Assembly: GCA_018262195.1 (NCBI GenBank)
Contig: JAGTRS010000006.1
Span: 186,001 to 250,000 of the forward strand
Direction: 5' to 3'
Source: Pseudomonadota bacterium
GTDB taxonomy: Bacteria; Pseudomonadota; Gammaproteobacteria; Burkholderiales; Rhodocyclaceae
DNA: 64,000 nucleotides
Below the pieces are notes generated by a model. That model did not search any database and had not been told where the DNA came from. It worked only from the letters and a program-made list of their open reading frames with translations. Position numbers and translations under genes: made by a program. Positions within the stretch are counted from its first letter, which is position 1; every line of letters starts with the position of its first letter. Positions 52,890-61,390 of the stretch are shown here, in pieces.

Positions 52890-55334
52890 TCAGGCTTCGA
52901 CCATGATGGGGATGAACTGCTTGATGGCTTCCGGCTCGCGCGAGGTGGCCCACGGGTCCTTGGCATCCTTCAGTGAGTCGAGCAGTGCGGCGTAAAGCGC
53001 CTTGCGGCCTTCTTCATCCTCAAGAATCTTGCCCTTGATGTAATCCATGCCGACGCGTTCGAGGTAGTGGCAGGTACGCTCCAGATACCAGCCTTCGAGG
53101 CGGTAAAGTTGCAGGAAGGCGCCGGAATATTCCATGACGTCTTCGTCGGAGCTGACCTTGCACAGGAACTGGGCGACCTCGGTCTTGATGCCGCCGTTGC
53201 CTGCAATATAGATCTCATAACCGGAATCGACACCGATGATGCCGACGTCCTTGATGCCGGCTTCGGCGCAGTTACGCGGGCAGCCGGAAACGGCGAGTTT
53301 GACCTTGTGCGGCGCGTACATATCGAACAGCATCTTTTCCAGCTTGACGCCCATCGACATGGCCAGCTGCGTGCCGAAGCGGCAGTGCTCGGCACCGACG
53401 CAGGTTTTCACGGTGCGGATCGACTTGCCATAGGCGTGGCCGGAGACCATGCCGGCGGCGTTGAGGTCGGCCCACATTTTCGGCAGGTCTTCCTTCTTGA
53501 CGCCCAACAGGTCGATACGCTGCCCGCCGGTGACTTTCACCGTCGGCACGTTGTACTTCTCGGCGGCATCGGCGATGGCGCGCAGCTCGTTCGGCGTGGT
53601 CAGGCCACCCCACATGCGCGGCACGACCGAGTAGGTGCCGTCCTTCTGGATGTTGGCGTGCGAACGCTCGTTGATGAAGCGCGATTGCGGATCATCCTTG
53701 GCTTCGTGCGGCCAGGTCGAGATCAGGTAGTAGTTCACCGCCGGCCGGCACTTGTCGCAACCGTTCGGCGTCTTCCACTCCAGTGCCTTGAAGACGGCTT
53801 CCTTGGTGATCAGGTGCTGATTCAGGATGGCGTCGCGCACCATCTTGTGCGAGTGCTCGGTGCAGCCGCAGACTGGCTTCTTGTCGGAAGCGGCCGGCGT
53901 GTAGGCGCCACCGATGGTCGAGGCCAGGATCTGCTCGACCAGGCCGGCACAGGAACCACAGGAAGACGCCGCCTTGGTGTGCTTCTTGACCTCGTCCAGC
54001 GTGAAGAGCCCCTTTTCCTTGATGGCCTTGACGATGACACCCTTGGTGATGCCGTTGCAGCCGCAAACCTCGGCGCTGTCGGCCATTTCGGCGGCCTTGC
54101 TGTTGCCGGCATGGCCGACGTCACCGACCAGCGACTGGCCGAAAATCAGCTGGTCGCGGATATCGTGAATGTCGCGGCCATCCTTCAGCAACTGGAAGTA
54201 CCACGGGCCATCGGCCGTATCGCCGTACATGACGCCGCCGACCAGCTTGTTGTCCTTGAGCACCAGCTTCTTGTAGACGCCGCCGTAAGGATCGTTGAGG
54301 ACGATTTCCTCGGTGTCCTCACCGCCCATGTAGTTGCCGGCCGAGAAGAGATCGATGCCGGTCACTTTCAGTTTGGTCGAAGTCACCGAACCGGTGTAGC
54401 GGCCAATGCCGTAGCCGGCCAGATGGTTGGCAGCGACCTTGGCCTGTTCGAACAACGGGGCAACCAGACCATAGGCAATGCCGCGGTGCGTGACACACTC
54501 GCCAACCGCATAAACCTTCGGATCGTAGGTCTGCATGGTGTCGTTAACCACGATGCCGCGGTTGCAATAGATGCCAGAGGACTCAGCCAGCGCGTAGTTA
54601 GGGCGGATGCCGGCGGCCATGACCACCAGATCGGCCGGAATCTGCATGCCGTCCTTGAAGCGGACGGCGGCGACGCGGCCGCTTTCGCCCTGAACGAGCA
54701 TTTCAGTCTGCTTTTGCAACAGGAACTTGAGGCCCTTGTCTTCGAGCGACTTCTGCAGCATCTTGCCGGCAACTTCGTCGAGCTGGCGCTCCAGCAGCCA
54801 CGGGCCAAGGTGCACCACGGTCACATCCATGCCGCGCAGCTTGAGGCCGTTGGCGGCTTCGAGACCGAGCAGGCCGCCGCCGATGACCACCGCGTGCTTG
54901 TGCAGCTTGGCGGCTTCGATCATCTCGTCGGTGTCTTTAATGTCACGGTAGCCGATAACGCCAGGCAGGTCGTTGCCGGGAATCGGCAGCATGAAGGGTG
55001 TCGAGCCGGTAGCGATCAGCAGGCGGTCGTATTCTTCTTCGGTACCGTCTTCGGCAATGACCTTGCGCTTGACGCGGTCGATCGTCTTGATCTGCTTGCC
55101 GGTGTGCAGCTTGATGCCGTTTTCCTTGTACCAGTCGAGTTCGTTGAGAACGATCTCCGAGATGGTCATTTCACCGGCCAGTACGGGTGAAAGGAGAATT
55201 CGGTTGTAGTTGGGGTGCGGCTCGGCGCCGAAGATGGTGATGTCGTAGTGATCAGGCTTGATCTTCAGCAGCTCTTCGACGGTGCGGACACCGGCCATGC
55301 CATTGCCGATCAGGACGAGACGAGGTTTGCTCAT
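52890..55334 (-). CDS. nirB: NADH-dependent assimilatory nitrite reductase large subunit
   Basis: This 814-aa protein reduces nitrite to ammonium. Order: FAD/NAD domain (LVLIGNGMAGVRTVEELL), a BFD-like [2Fe-2S] region (VCGCNGITKG, CGSCAGLV), a second one (VCGCTEHSH, CDKCRP), then the siroheme/[4Fe-4S] domain with TCVGAEHCRFG and SGCPRNCAEAGIKD. ATG 55334 is the conserved start; upstream sequence is leader RNA. It is controlled by a sigma-54 promoter, an NtrC-like site and ANTAR-type hairpins. Confidence 0.96.
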   Translation of the reverse strand: MSKPRLVLIGNGMAGVRTVEELLKIKPDHYDITIFGAEPHPNYNRILLSPVLAGEMTISEIVLNELDWYKENGIKLHTGKQIKTIDRVKRKVIAEDGTEEEYDRLLIATGSTPFMLPIPGNDLPGVIGYRDIKDTDEMIEAAKLHKHAVVIGGGLLGLEAANGLKLRGMDVTVVHLGPWLLERQLDEVAGKMLQKSLEDKGLKFLLQKQTEMLVQGESGRVAAVRFKDGMQIPADLVVMAAGIRPNYALAESSGIYCNRGIVVNDTMQTYDPKVYAVGECVTHRGIAYGLVAPLFEQAKVAANHLAGYGIGRYTGSVTSTKLKVTGIDLFSAGNYMGGEDTEEIVLNDPYGGVYKKLVLKDNKLVGGVMYGDTADGPWYFQLLKDGRDIHDIRDQLIFGQSLVGDVGHAGNSKAAEMADSAEVCGCNGITKGVIVKAIKEKGLFTLDEVKKHTKAASSCGSCAGLVEQILASTIGGAYTPAASDKKPVCGCTEHSHKMVRDAILNQHLITKEAVFKALEWKTPNGCDKCRPAVNYYLISTWPHEAKDDPQSRFINERSHANIQKDGTYSVVPRMWGGLTTPNELRAIADAAEKYNVPTVKVTGGQRIDLLGVKKEDLPKMWADLNAAGMVSGHAYGKSIRTVKTCVGAEHCRFGTQLAMSMGVKLEKMLFDMYAPHKVKLAVSGCPRNCAEAGIKDVGIIGVDSGYEIYIAGNGGIKTEVAQFLCKVSSDEDVMEYSGAFLQLYRLEGWYLERTCHYLERVGMDYIKGKILEDEEGRKALYAALLDSLKDAKDPWATSREPEAIKQFIPIMVEA

Positions 55335-55385
55335 GGTTGACTCCAACGTTGCGCGCACCCAGAGGTGCAAAATTTATTTCAGCGC

Positions 55386-55420
55386 ATGACGTCGTTGCCA
55401 TCGGCTCGCCTTCGTTGGCG
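55386..55420 (-). promoter_or_regulatory. ANTAR-binding tandem hairpins in the nirB leader RNA
   Basis: Hairpin 1 is CGCC-AACGAA-GGCG (55420-55407). After a 5-base linker, hairpin 2 is AUGGC-AACGAC-GUCAU (55401-55386). Both have six-base loops starting AACG, so A1 and G4 are both present, the best match in the window to the ANTAR recognition element. I see no clear T-tract terminator between these and the nirB ATG. The RBS lies in a small GUUG-GAGU-CAAC hairpin. Confidence 0.7.
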
Positions 55421-55447
55421 GGGAATTCGCTGTTCCGATACTGCTAT

Positions 55448-55463
55448 TGCAATCCGCGTGCCA
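55448..55463 (-). promoter_or_regulatory. sigma-54 promoter of nirB
   Basis: The minus strand reads TGGCACG-CGGA-TTGCA with the required 10-base GG-GC spacing. It shares CTATTGCAAT with the nrtA promoter. Predicted start is near 55437, giving a leader of about 103 nt. Nothing else is evident in 55565-55684. Confidence 0.85.
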
Positions 55464-55516
55464 AGCTTCTAATTTATTGATTTATATGGAGTCATTAAAA
55501 ACCACGATGATTTAGC

Positions 55517-55533
55517 CGCACCAAATTCGTGCA
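55517..55533. promoter_or_regulatory. NtrC-like site upstream of nirB
   Basis: CGCACCAAATTCGTGCA has GCAC-N7-GTGC with an A/T centre. Two further GGTGCA half-sites at 55548 and 55559 are exactly 11 bp apart, one helical turn. The site is about 55 bp from the -24 element. Confidence 0.6.
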
Positions 55534-55684
55534 TCAACCGCCTTCCCGGTGCAAGCCGGGTGCATTCATGGCAATCACGGAAGTGGTCTTTTCTGGCTCC
55601 GGAGAAGGTGATTTCCCTCGAAGATTAGCGGCTTCAAACACGGCGAGACCCAGTCAAGCTGAGCCGCGATGCAGTAAGCCGTGA

Positions 55685-56674
55685 TCAGTTTCCGCCAACC
55701 AGCAGGCCCGTCGACTCGACGGCAACGATGGCTTTGGCCTGATTGAAATCCTCGGCATAACCACTGGCAAACAACAGGCAGGCCAGCTGGTTGGCAATCG
55801 GTTTGGGCAGGGGAACCTGCTTGTCGAGAACGCGGCGTATCCACTTTGCCGTGCTGACTGCATCCGACGCTTCAGGAAGATTCGGCAGGGCACGCAGGCT
55901 TTCATGTTCAGCTTCGAACAAGGCATCAACCATGCCGTCGTGGATGAACTCAAGACGCGGGCGGCGCTTCGGGTTGGCAAACGGTTCGCCTTCGGTGCCC
56001 CGGAGCAGCAACCCGCGCTGGTCCCGCGCCACCAGAATGTCGCGCATCAGGTTGAGAAACTCGGGATGGGTTGCCGGCGCTACCATCACTGCATCACCAT
56101 GGAACGGGTTGATCAGCTTGACCAGGCTGTGCGCGCTGTTGCGCACGCCCATCCGGCTGCGCAGGGCCAGCAGATTATGTATGCCGGGACATATGGCGCT
56201 GAGCGGCAGGAAAGCCAGCCCCTTTTCTTCCAATGCTATCTGGGCCTGCGTTGCCGAGGCCATGGGCATGACGCCCAGCTCCCGGAAAACATGCGCCGTC
56301 GTTATCCGCCCGAAGCCTTCGAGCAAGCCATGGACGACGACCGGGACGCCGAAGCGCTGCAGAAGCAGGGCCAGCAGCGGTGTCAGATTGGCTTCCTTGC
56401 GGGCGCCGTTATAGGTCGGCAGCACTACCGGCCGGACACGTCCATGCGGCATTTCGAGCCGATTCGTCCGGTCATCGATGGCCTCCAGGAAGCCAAGCAT
56501 TTCGTCGAGCGACTCACCCTTGACCCGCAGGCCCAGGATGATCGCGCCCATTTCGAGATCCGGAACGCCGCCATCGAGCATTGCCGCGTAAAGCTGCTGT
56601 GCGTCGTCGCGCGGCAGATCACGCGCGCCTTCAGCACCGCGGCCAATCTCCTTGATGTATTGTGCGTAGCTCAA
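55685..56674 (-). CDS. ybiB: YbiB/TrpD2-like DNA-binding protein
   Basis: This 329-aa protein has the anthranilate phosphoribosyltransferase fold: helical N-domain (DDAQQLYAAMLDGGVPDLEM) and VVLPTYNGARKEANLTPLLA in place of the catalytic glycine loop. The phosphoribosyltransferase motif is not intact, so enzymatic TrpD activity is unlikely; YbiB homologues bind nucleic acid. It begins 18 bases after the nitrate reductase gene, as in several betaproteobacteria. Confidence 0.85.
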   Translation of the reverse strand: MSYAQYIKEIGRGAEGARDLPRDDAQQLYAAMLDGGVPDLEMGAIILGLRVKGESLDEMLGFLEAIDDRTNRLEMPHGRVRPVVLPTYNGARKEANLTPLLALLLQRFGVPVVVHGLLEGFGRITTAHVFRELGVMPMASATQAQIALEEKGLAFLPLSAICPGIHNLLALRSRMGVRNSAHSLVKLINPFHGDAVMVAPATHPEFLNLMRDILVARDQRGLLLRGTEGEPFANPKRRPRLEFIHDGMVDALFEAEHESLRALPNLPEASDAVSTAKWIRRVLDKQVPLPKPIANQLACLLFASGYAEDFNQAKAIVAVESTGLLVGGN

Positions 56675-56692
56675 AGTCTCCTCCAGTCGCGA

Positions 56693-59416
56693 TCAGGCTG
56701 CTGCCGCGGTTTTATTGGTTTGCTCGGCGAGCATGCGCTTGATGTCCGGCACGCATGAACCGCAAAAGGTTCCACACTTCAGACTCTGCTGAAGTTTCGG
56801 CAAGTCGGCGCCGTTTTCCAGTTCCTTGCGGATTTGTAGATCACTGACATCGGCACACTTGCAGACGATATTGCGCGGCGCCATGCTGACTGGTGGTTTT
56901 GCCGTTGGTGCCAGAGCGAAGCGAATCAGGCTGGCATCCAGCTCATCTTCCGCCATCGCCTGCTTGAGCCAGGCCTGGGCGACGGTCTCTCCAGCCAGAC
57001 GAACGCCAATCAGGCGCCCATCCTGGGCAATCGCCTTCTTGGCTACCTTGCGGGTCGCGTCGATATAGACGATGGCGCCATCTGATCCTTCCAGACCAAA
57101 TAGGCGATCCAGATCGAGAATTTCCTGCTCACTAATCGGCTGAGCAGTCGCCGCACGAAAAACCACCAACGGACTCTTCCGCCCGTACAGACCGAGCGTC
57201 ACATACGGATAGTCAGCGAGCACAGTACGAGCCTGCTGCAGCAATTCCAGTGCCGCGGATTGGGTGGCACAACGCCGTACCACCGCCAGCGGATAGGGCA
57301 GATCCATTTTGGCGATCTGCACTGCTGCATGCTTGAGTTCCGGTTGCTTGGAATAGGGATCGATGGCGTCACTGGCCAAGGCATTGGCGCCGGGCGTATT
57401 CATGAACTGGCTGCCCCAGTGCATCGGCATCCAGGCCCTGCCCTTGACCAAGCCGGGCCGATCGGTCACCCGAACTACCATTTCGCCGCGACCATTGGTC
57501 ACCTTGGCCAGATCACCGGACTCCAGACCACGGTGCCGCATATCGCATGGATGCATGGCGAGCAACGGCTCGTCCTCAAGGTTGAACAGGCGCGGCACGG
57601 TACCGGTACGGCTCATGCCGTGCCAATGATCACGCATGCGACCGGAGAGCAGGCTGATTGGCAGTTCTGGAGAAAGCGTGTCGGCCGTCGGCTTGTGCTC
57701 GATCGGCACGAAGCGCGCCTTGCCATCGGCGGTTGGGAAGCGTCCATCTTCGTAAAGGCGCACCTTGCCGCCGCTCGCGCCTTCCGGATACGGCCACTGC
57801 TGGGGGCCTTGGGCTTCAAGCAGGGCGTAGGACAAACCGGTGATATCAAGATCGCGGCCACGGGTGCTTTCGCGATGCTCATTAAAGATGGATTCGGCAT
57901 CGGCATAGGGAAACAACCTGTCGGCGCCGGCGTGATCGAGTTTCTTGCCCAGGCAGCGGGCAAAGTCGACCACAATTTCCCAGTCATGGCGCGCTTCCCC
58001 CGGCGCCTTGACCGCAGGCAGGACGCGCGTGATGCAGCGCTCCGAATTGGTCACTGTGCCGTACTTTTCACCCCAGCCACTGGCCGGTAGCAAGAGGTCA
58101 GCATAATCGGCTGTATCGGTATTGCCATAGGCTTCCTGCAGCACTACGTATTCCGCAGCCTGCAACGCCTCCCTTACCGCTGCCTGGTTGGGCAATGACT
58201 GGGCCGGATTGGTACAGGCGATCCAGACCGCCTTGACTTCGCCGGTTTTCAGCGCTTTGAACAAGTCGACCGCGGACTTTCCGGGAGTTGCCGGAACGAA
58301 GGGCACCCCCCAGAAACGCGCCATCTCCGCGCGATGCTCTGGATTGGCGAGATCGCGATGCGCCGACATCAGATTGGACAAACCACCGACTTCGCGTCCG
58401 CCCATGGCGTTCGGCTGCCCGGTCAGGGAAAACGGCCCGGCGCCTGGCTTGCCGATCTGGCCGGTCGCGAGGTGCAAGTGAATGATCCCGGCGTTGTTGT
58501 GCGTACCGTGCGCCGACTGGTTCAAGCCCTGGCAATAGAGCGACAGCGATGCATCGCTACTGCCAAACCAGCGGGCGGCCTGGATGATCGCTTCGGCCGG
58601 AATCCCGCACAGCAAGGCGACCTGCTCCGGCGAGTAACTCCTGGCGATGTCGGCCAGCGCGTCGAAGCCGCTGGTATGGGCATCAATATAGGCCCGGTCG
58701 ACCAGACCTTCGTTGATCAGCACATGCAGCATGCCGTTGAACAGTGCGATATCGCTACCCGGCTTGATCGGCAAATGAAGATCGGCAATCTCGGCACTTT
58801 CCGAGCGACGCGGGTCGGCCACAATGATCTTCAGATCCGGGTTGGCGGCCTTGGCATCTTCGATGTAGCGAAAAACAATCGGATGCGCGACGGCCGGATT
58901 GGCGCCGCTAATGAAAATTACCTTGGCCTGCAGGATGTCGCCGTAACTGCATGGCGGAGCATCAGCACCCAGCGTCTGCTTGTAGCCAGCCACGGCCGAC
59001 GACATGCAAAGACGAGAATTGGTATCGACGTTATTGGTGCCGATCAGGCCTTTGGCCAGCTTGTTAAAGACGTAATAGTCCTCGGTCATCAACTGACCGG
59101 AAATGTAAAAGGCAACCGAGTCAGGGCCATAAGCCCGAATGGTGTGGGCAAAACGCTCAGCCGCTTCATCCAGCGCCGACTCCCAGCTCAGGCGCTGTCC
59201 ACTTTTGCCACGAACAACGCGTTTTTCCGGAAACTGCAGACGATAAGTTGGGGTAACCGTCTGATTCAGGGTCGCGCCTTTAGTGCACAGGCGCCCACGA
59301 TTCGCCGGGTGCTCGGGGTCACCGCGCAAGCCGATAACGGCGCCGTTCTCGGTTTCGATAAGCACGCCGCAGCCGACACCACAGTAGCAGCAGGTAGATT
59401 TAACTTCTGTTCGCAT
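56693..59416 (-). CDS. nasA: assimilatory nitrate reductase catalytic subunit
   Basis: This 907-aa Mo-bis-MGD enzyme has an N-terminal [4Fe-4S] motif TCCYCGVGCGVL...LCTKG (residues 8-46), the molybdopterin domains (LCMSSAVAGYKQTLGADAPP; FISGANPAVAHP; CQGLNQSAHGTHNNAGIIHL), and a C-terminal BFD-like [2Fe-2S] domain (IVCKCADVSD; CGTFCGSCVPDI). The extra C-terminal cluster domain is typical of the bacterial NasA/NarB long form. There is no signal, so it is cytoplasmic. A sigma-54 promoter ends 24 bases before the ATG. Confidence 0.95.
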   Translation of the reverse strand: MRTEVKSTCCYCGVGCGVLIETENGAVIGLRGDPEHPANRGRLCTKGATLNQTVTPTYRLQFPEKRVVRGKSGQRLSWESALDEAAERFAHTIRAYGPDSVAFYISGQLMTEDYYVFNKLAKGLIGTNNVDTNSRLCMSSAVAGYKQTLGADAPPCSYGDILQAKVIFISGANPAVAHPIVFRYIEDAKAANPDLKIIVADPRRSESAEIADLHLPIKPGSDIALFNGMLHVLINEGLVDRAYIDAHTSGFDALADIARSYSPEQVALLCGIPAEAIIQAARWFGSSDASLSLYCQGLNQSAHGTHNNAGIIHLHLATGQIGKPGAGPFSLTGQPNAMGGREVGGLSNLMSAHRDLANPEHRAEMARFWGVPFVPATPGKSAVDLFKALKTGEVKAVWIACTNPAQSLPNQAAVREALQAAEYVVLQEAYGNTDTADYADLLLPASGWGEKYGTVTNSERCITRVLPAVKAPGEARHDWEIVVDFARCLGKKLDHAGADRLFPYADAESIFNEHRESTRGRDLDITGLSYALLEAQGPQQWPYPEGASGGKVRLYEDGRFPTADGKARFVPIEHKPTADTLSPELPISLLSGRMRDHWHGMSRTGTVPRLFNLEDEPLLAMHPCDMRHRGLESGDLAKVTNGRGEMVVRVTDRPGLVKGRAWMPMHWGSQFMNTPGANALASDAIDPYSKQPELKHAAVQIAKMDLPYPLAVVRRCATQSAALELLQQARTVLADYPYVTLGLYGRKSPLVVFRAATAQPISEQEILDLDRLFGLEGSDGAIVYIDATRKVAKKAIAQDGRLIGVRLAGETVAQAWLKQAMAEDELDASLIRFALAPTAKPPVSMAPRNIVCKCADVSDLQIRKELENGADLPKLQQSLKCGTFCGSCVPDIKRMLAEQTNKTAAAA

Positions 59417-59439
59417 GATTTTCCTTCCGGCATGCCATC

Positions 59440-59455
59440 AGCAACAGCCATGCCA
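59440..59455 (-). promoter_or_regulatory. sigma-54 promoter of the assimilatory nitrate reductase gene
   Basis: The minus strand reads TGGCATG-GCTG-TTGCT, with GG and GC 10 bases apart. The predicted start is about 13 bases before the ATG, so there is no room for an ANTAR leader, unlike nrtA, narK and nirB. One GGTGCA half-site lies at 59519-59524. Confidence 0.75.
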
Positions 59456-59479
59456 CCTATAAAAATCATGGGCTTGCAT

Positions 59480-59510
59480 AAAAAAAAAAGAAATCCCTTG
59501 ATGGAATTTC
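59480..59510 (-). terminator. intrinsic terminator of the sspA-sspB transcript
   Basis: GAAATTCC-ATCAA-GGGATTTC followed by nine T residues on the minus strand, 33 bases after the sspB stop. Confidence 0.85.
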
Positions 59511-59543
59511 CCTTTTTTGGTGCATCGAGCGCTACAAGCATCC

Positions 59544-59975
59544 CTATTTGATGCGTTGCAGCTTCGGACGCCCTCCTTCTGGGCGCGGCGGCTCCGGCGG
59601 ATCTTCGGAAACCGCTTCGGAATCGGCCGGTTCGACGAATACCTCGTCGGCCATTGCTTCATCACCATCGACTTCGAAGGCCATCCCGGCGCCGTTTTCC
59701 CGCGAATAAATGGCGGAAATCCGATCAATCGGCACCGACAACTCGCGCGCCACTCCACCGAAGCGGGCCTGGAACTCGACGTATTCGTTCCCGATCTGCA
59801 ATTTGTTGGTCGCAGACGGACCGAGATTCAGAACGATCTGACCTTCACGCACGAACTCTCTCGGAACACGGGTCCGTTCGTCGACTTCGACCGCGATGTG
59901 CGGCGTAAACCCGTTATCGCAACACCACTCCCAAAGAGCGCGTAGCAGATAAGGCTTGGTAGACGGAAGTTCCAT
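59544..59975 (-). CDS. sspB: ClpXP adaptor SspB
   Basis: This 143-aa adaptor delivers ssrA-tagged proteins to ClpXP. The folded part is MELPSTKPYLLRALWEWCCD to about residue 110, with REGQIVLNLGPSATNKLQIG. A flexible acidic/Pro linker ends in the basic ClpX-binding tail GGRPKLQRIK. ATG 59975 is the conserved start, directly after sspA (stop 59978). Confidence 0.93.
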   Translation of the reverse strand: MELPSTKPYLLRALWEWCCDNGFTPHIAVEVDERTRVPREFVREGQIVLNLGPSATNKLQIGNEYVEFQARFGGVARELSVPIDRISAIYSRENGAGMAFEVDGDEAMADEVFVEPADSEAVSEDPPEPPRPEGGRPKLQRIK

Positions 59976-59977
59976 GC

Positions 59978-60574
59978 TTATTTGCGCATTGCCTTTTCGG
60001 AAGGCGTCAGCGCATCGATGAAACCCTGACGACTGAAAATACGCTCGGCGTACTTCATCAGCGGAGCAGCAGCCTTGCCGAGATCGATACCGTAGTGGTC
60101 CAGGCGCCACAGCAACGGGGCGATGGCTACGTCAAGCATGGAAAACTCGTCGCCCAGCATGAACTTCTGCTTATTGAAGATCGGAACGATCTCGGTCAGA
60201 CGCGCCTTGATTTCCTGACGCGCTTTGTCGGCTGTCTTACCGTTCTTTTCGATCACTTCCATGAACGAAAAAATCTCGCGTTCCATGCCAACCAGCAACT
60301 GGCGGGCACGTGCGCGCATGATAGGGTCGGCCGGCATCAGTTGCGGATGCGGGAAGCGCTCATCAATGTACTCATTGATGATGTTCGGTTCGAACAGCAC
60401 GAGATCGCGCTCGACCAGCACCGGCACGCGATTGTGCGGATTGATCGCAGCCATTTCTTCCGGCTTGTTGAACATGTCGACATCGATAACCTGGAAGTCC
60501 ATGCCCTTTTCGAACAGGACAATGCGGCAGCGATGACTAAAGGGGCAGGTAGTACCCGAGTAGAGGTTCATCAT
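59978..60574 (-). CDS. sspA: stringent starvation protein A (GST fold)
   Basis: This 198-aa glutathione-S-transferase-fold, RNA-polymerase-associated protein begins MMNLYSGTTCPFSHRCRIVL and contains NPHNRVPVLVERDLVLFEPN and a C-terminal helical domain with FMLGDEFSMLDVAIAPLLWR. It is encoded after petC and before sspB, the standard order in betaproteobacteria. Confidence 0.93.
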   Translation of the reverse strand: MMNLYSGTTCPFSHRCRIVLFEKGMDFQVIDVDMFNKPEEMAAINPHNRVPVLVERDLVLFEPNIINEYIDERFPHPQLMPADPIMRARARQLLVGMEREIFSFMEVIEKNGKTADKARQEIKARLTEIVPIFNKQKFMLGDEFSMLDVAIAPLLWRLDHYGIDLGKAAAPLMKYAERIFSRQGFIDALTPSEKAMRK

Positions 60575-60657
60575 TTGTGGTAACCCTCAAAATGAGATTC
60601 GGCACCGGGGGCAGGCCGAAGCCAAACCCGCGATGCCGTTAGCTAATCCGTGAAGGA

Positions 60658-61377
60658 TCAGTGAATGTCTTTCCAGTATTCCTTCTTCAGTGCGTAAGCA
60701 ACAACGAAGAGGACTGCCAGGAAGGCCAGAACGAAGAAGCCCAGCGTCCGGCGGAACTCCTGTTGCGGTTCGCCCATCCAGACCATGAAGCCGACCAGAT
60801 CGGAAACCGACTTGTCGAATTCGGCTGGCGGCATCGTGCCCGGAACAGCCAATTCCAGCTTGTGCGTTTCGTGATTCAGCACTTGCTGGCCTTGCAGACC
60901 GTACAGGATGTGCGGCATACCGACATTCTCGAACACCGTGTTGTTCCACCCCGTCGGACGGTTCTCGTCACGATAGAAAGAACGGAGGTAGGTGTAGAGC
61001 CAATCAGCACCGGCTGCGGCATTACCGGCTTCACCGCGAGCACGGGCGACGATGGTCAGATCCGGCGGGGTAGCGCCAAACCACTGCTTCTGCTCATCAG
61101 AACGCGCCGCAACCCGCATCAGCTCACCGATCTTGTCGGACGTGAACATCAGGTTTTCCTTGACCTGCTGCTCGGTCAGACCGAGGTCCAGCAGATTCTT
61201 GTAGCGCAGGTAAGACGCACCGTGGCAATTCAGGCAGTAATTGACGAACAGCTTGGCGCCATTCTGCAAAGCTGCCTTGTCGCTAACGGAGCCCGGCCAC
61301 TTGTCGATGTGGGCCGTGCTGCCGCTGGCAAATGCCATGATCGGCGCGAAGAGCAATGCGATAAGGAATTTTTTCAT
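60658..61377 (-). CDS. petC: cytochrome c1 subunit of the bc1 complex
   Basis: This 239-aa protein has a signal peptide (MKKFLIALLFAPIMAFA), the heme-c motif CLNCH in NYCLNCHGASYLRYK, an axial Met region (MPHILYGLQGQQV; GTMPPAEFD) and a C-terminal membrane anchor (LGFFVLAFLAVLFVVAYALK). ATG 61377 is preferred over ATG 61386 because AGAGG then has normal spacing. It is the third gene of petABC. Confidence 0.95.
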   Translation of the reverse strand: MKKFLIALLFAPIMAFASGSTAHIDKWPGSVSDKAALQNGAKLFVNYCLNCHGASYLRYKNLLDLGLTEQQVKENLMFTSDKIGELMRVAARSDEQKQWFGATPPDLTIVARARGEAGNAAAGADWLYTYLRSFYRDENRPTGWNNTVFENVGMPHILYGLQGQQVLNHETHKLELAVPGTMPPAEFDKSVSDLVGFMVWMGEPQQEFRRTLGFFVLAFLAVLFVVAYALKKEYWKDIH

Positions 61378-61390
61378 TTTAGGCATCCTC

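Noticed and set aside
53067-55190. A 707-codon open frame on the plus strand opposite nirB
   Set aside because: It is the antisense shadow of a GC-rich, strongly coded gene. The minus-strand NirB has all cofactor motifs; the plus frame has none and no ribosome site.
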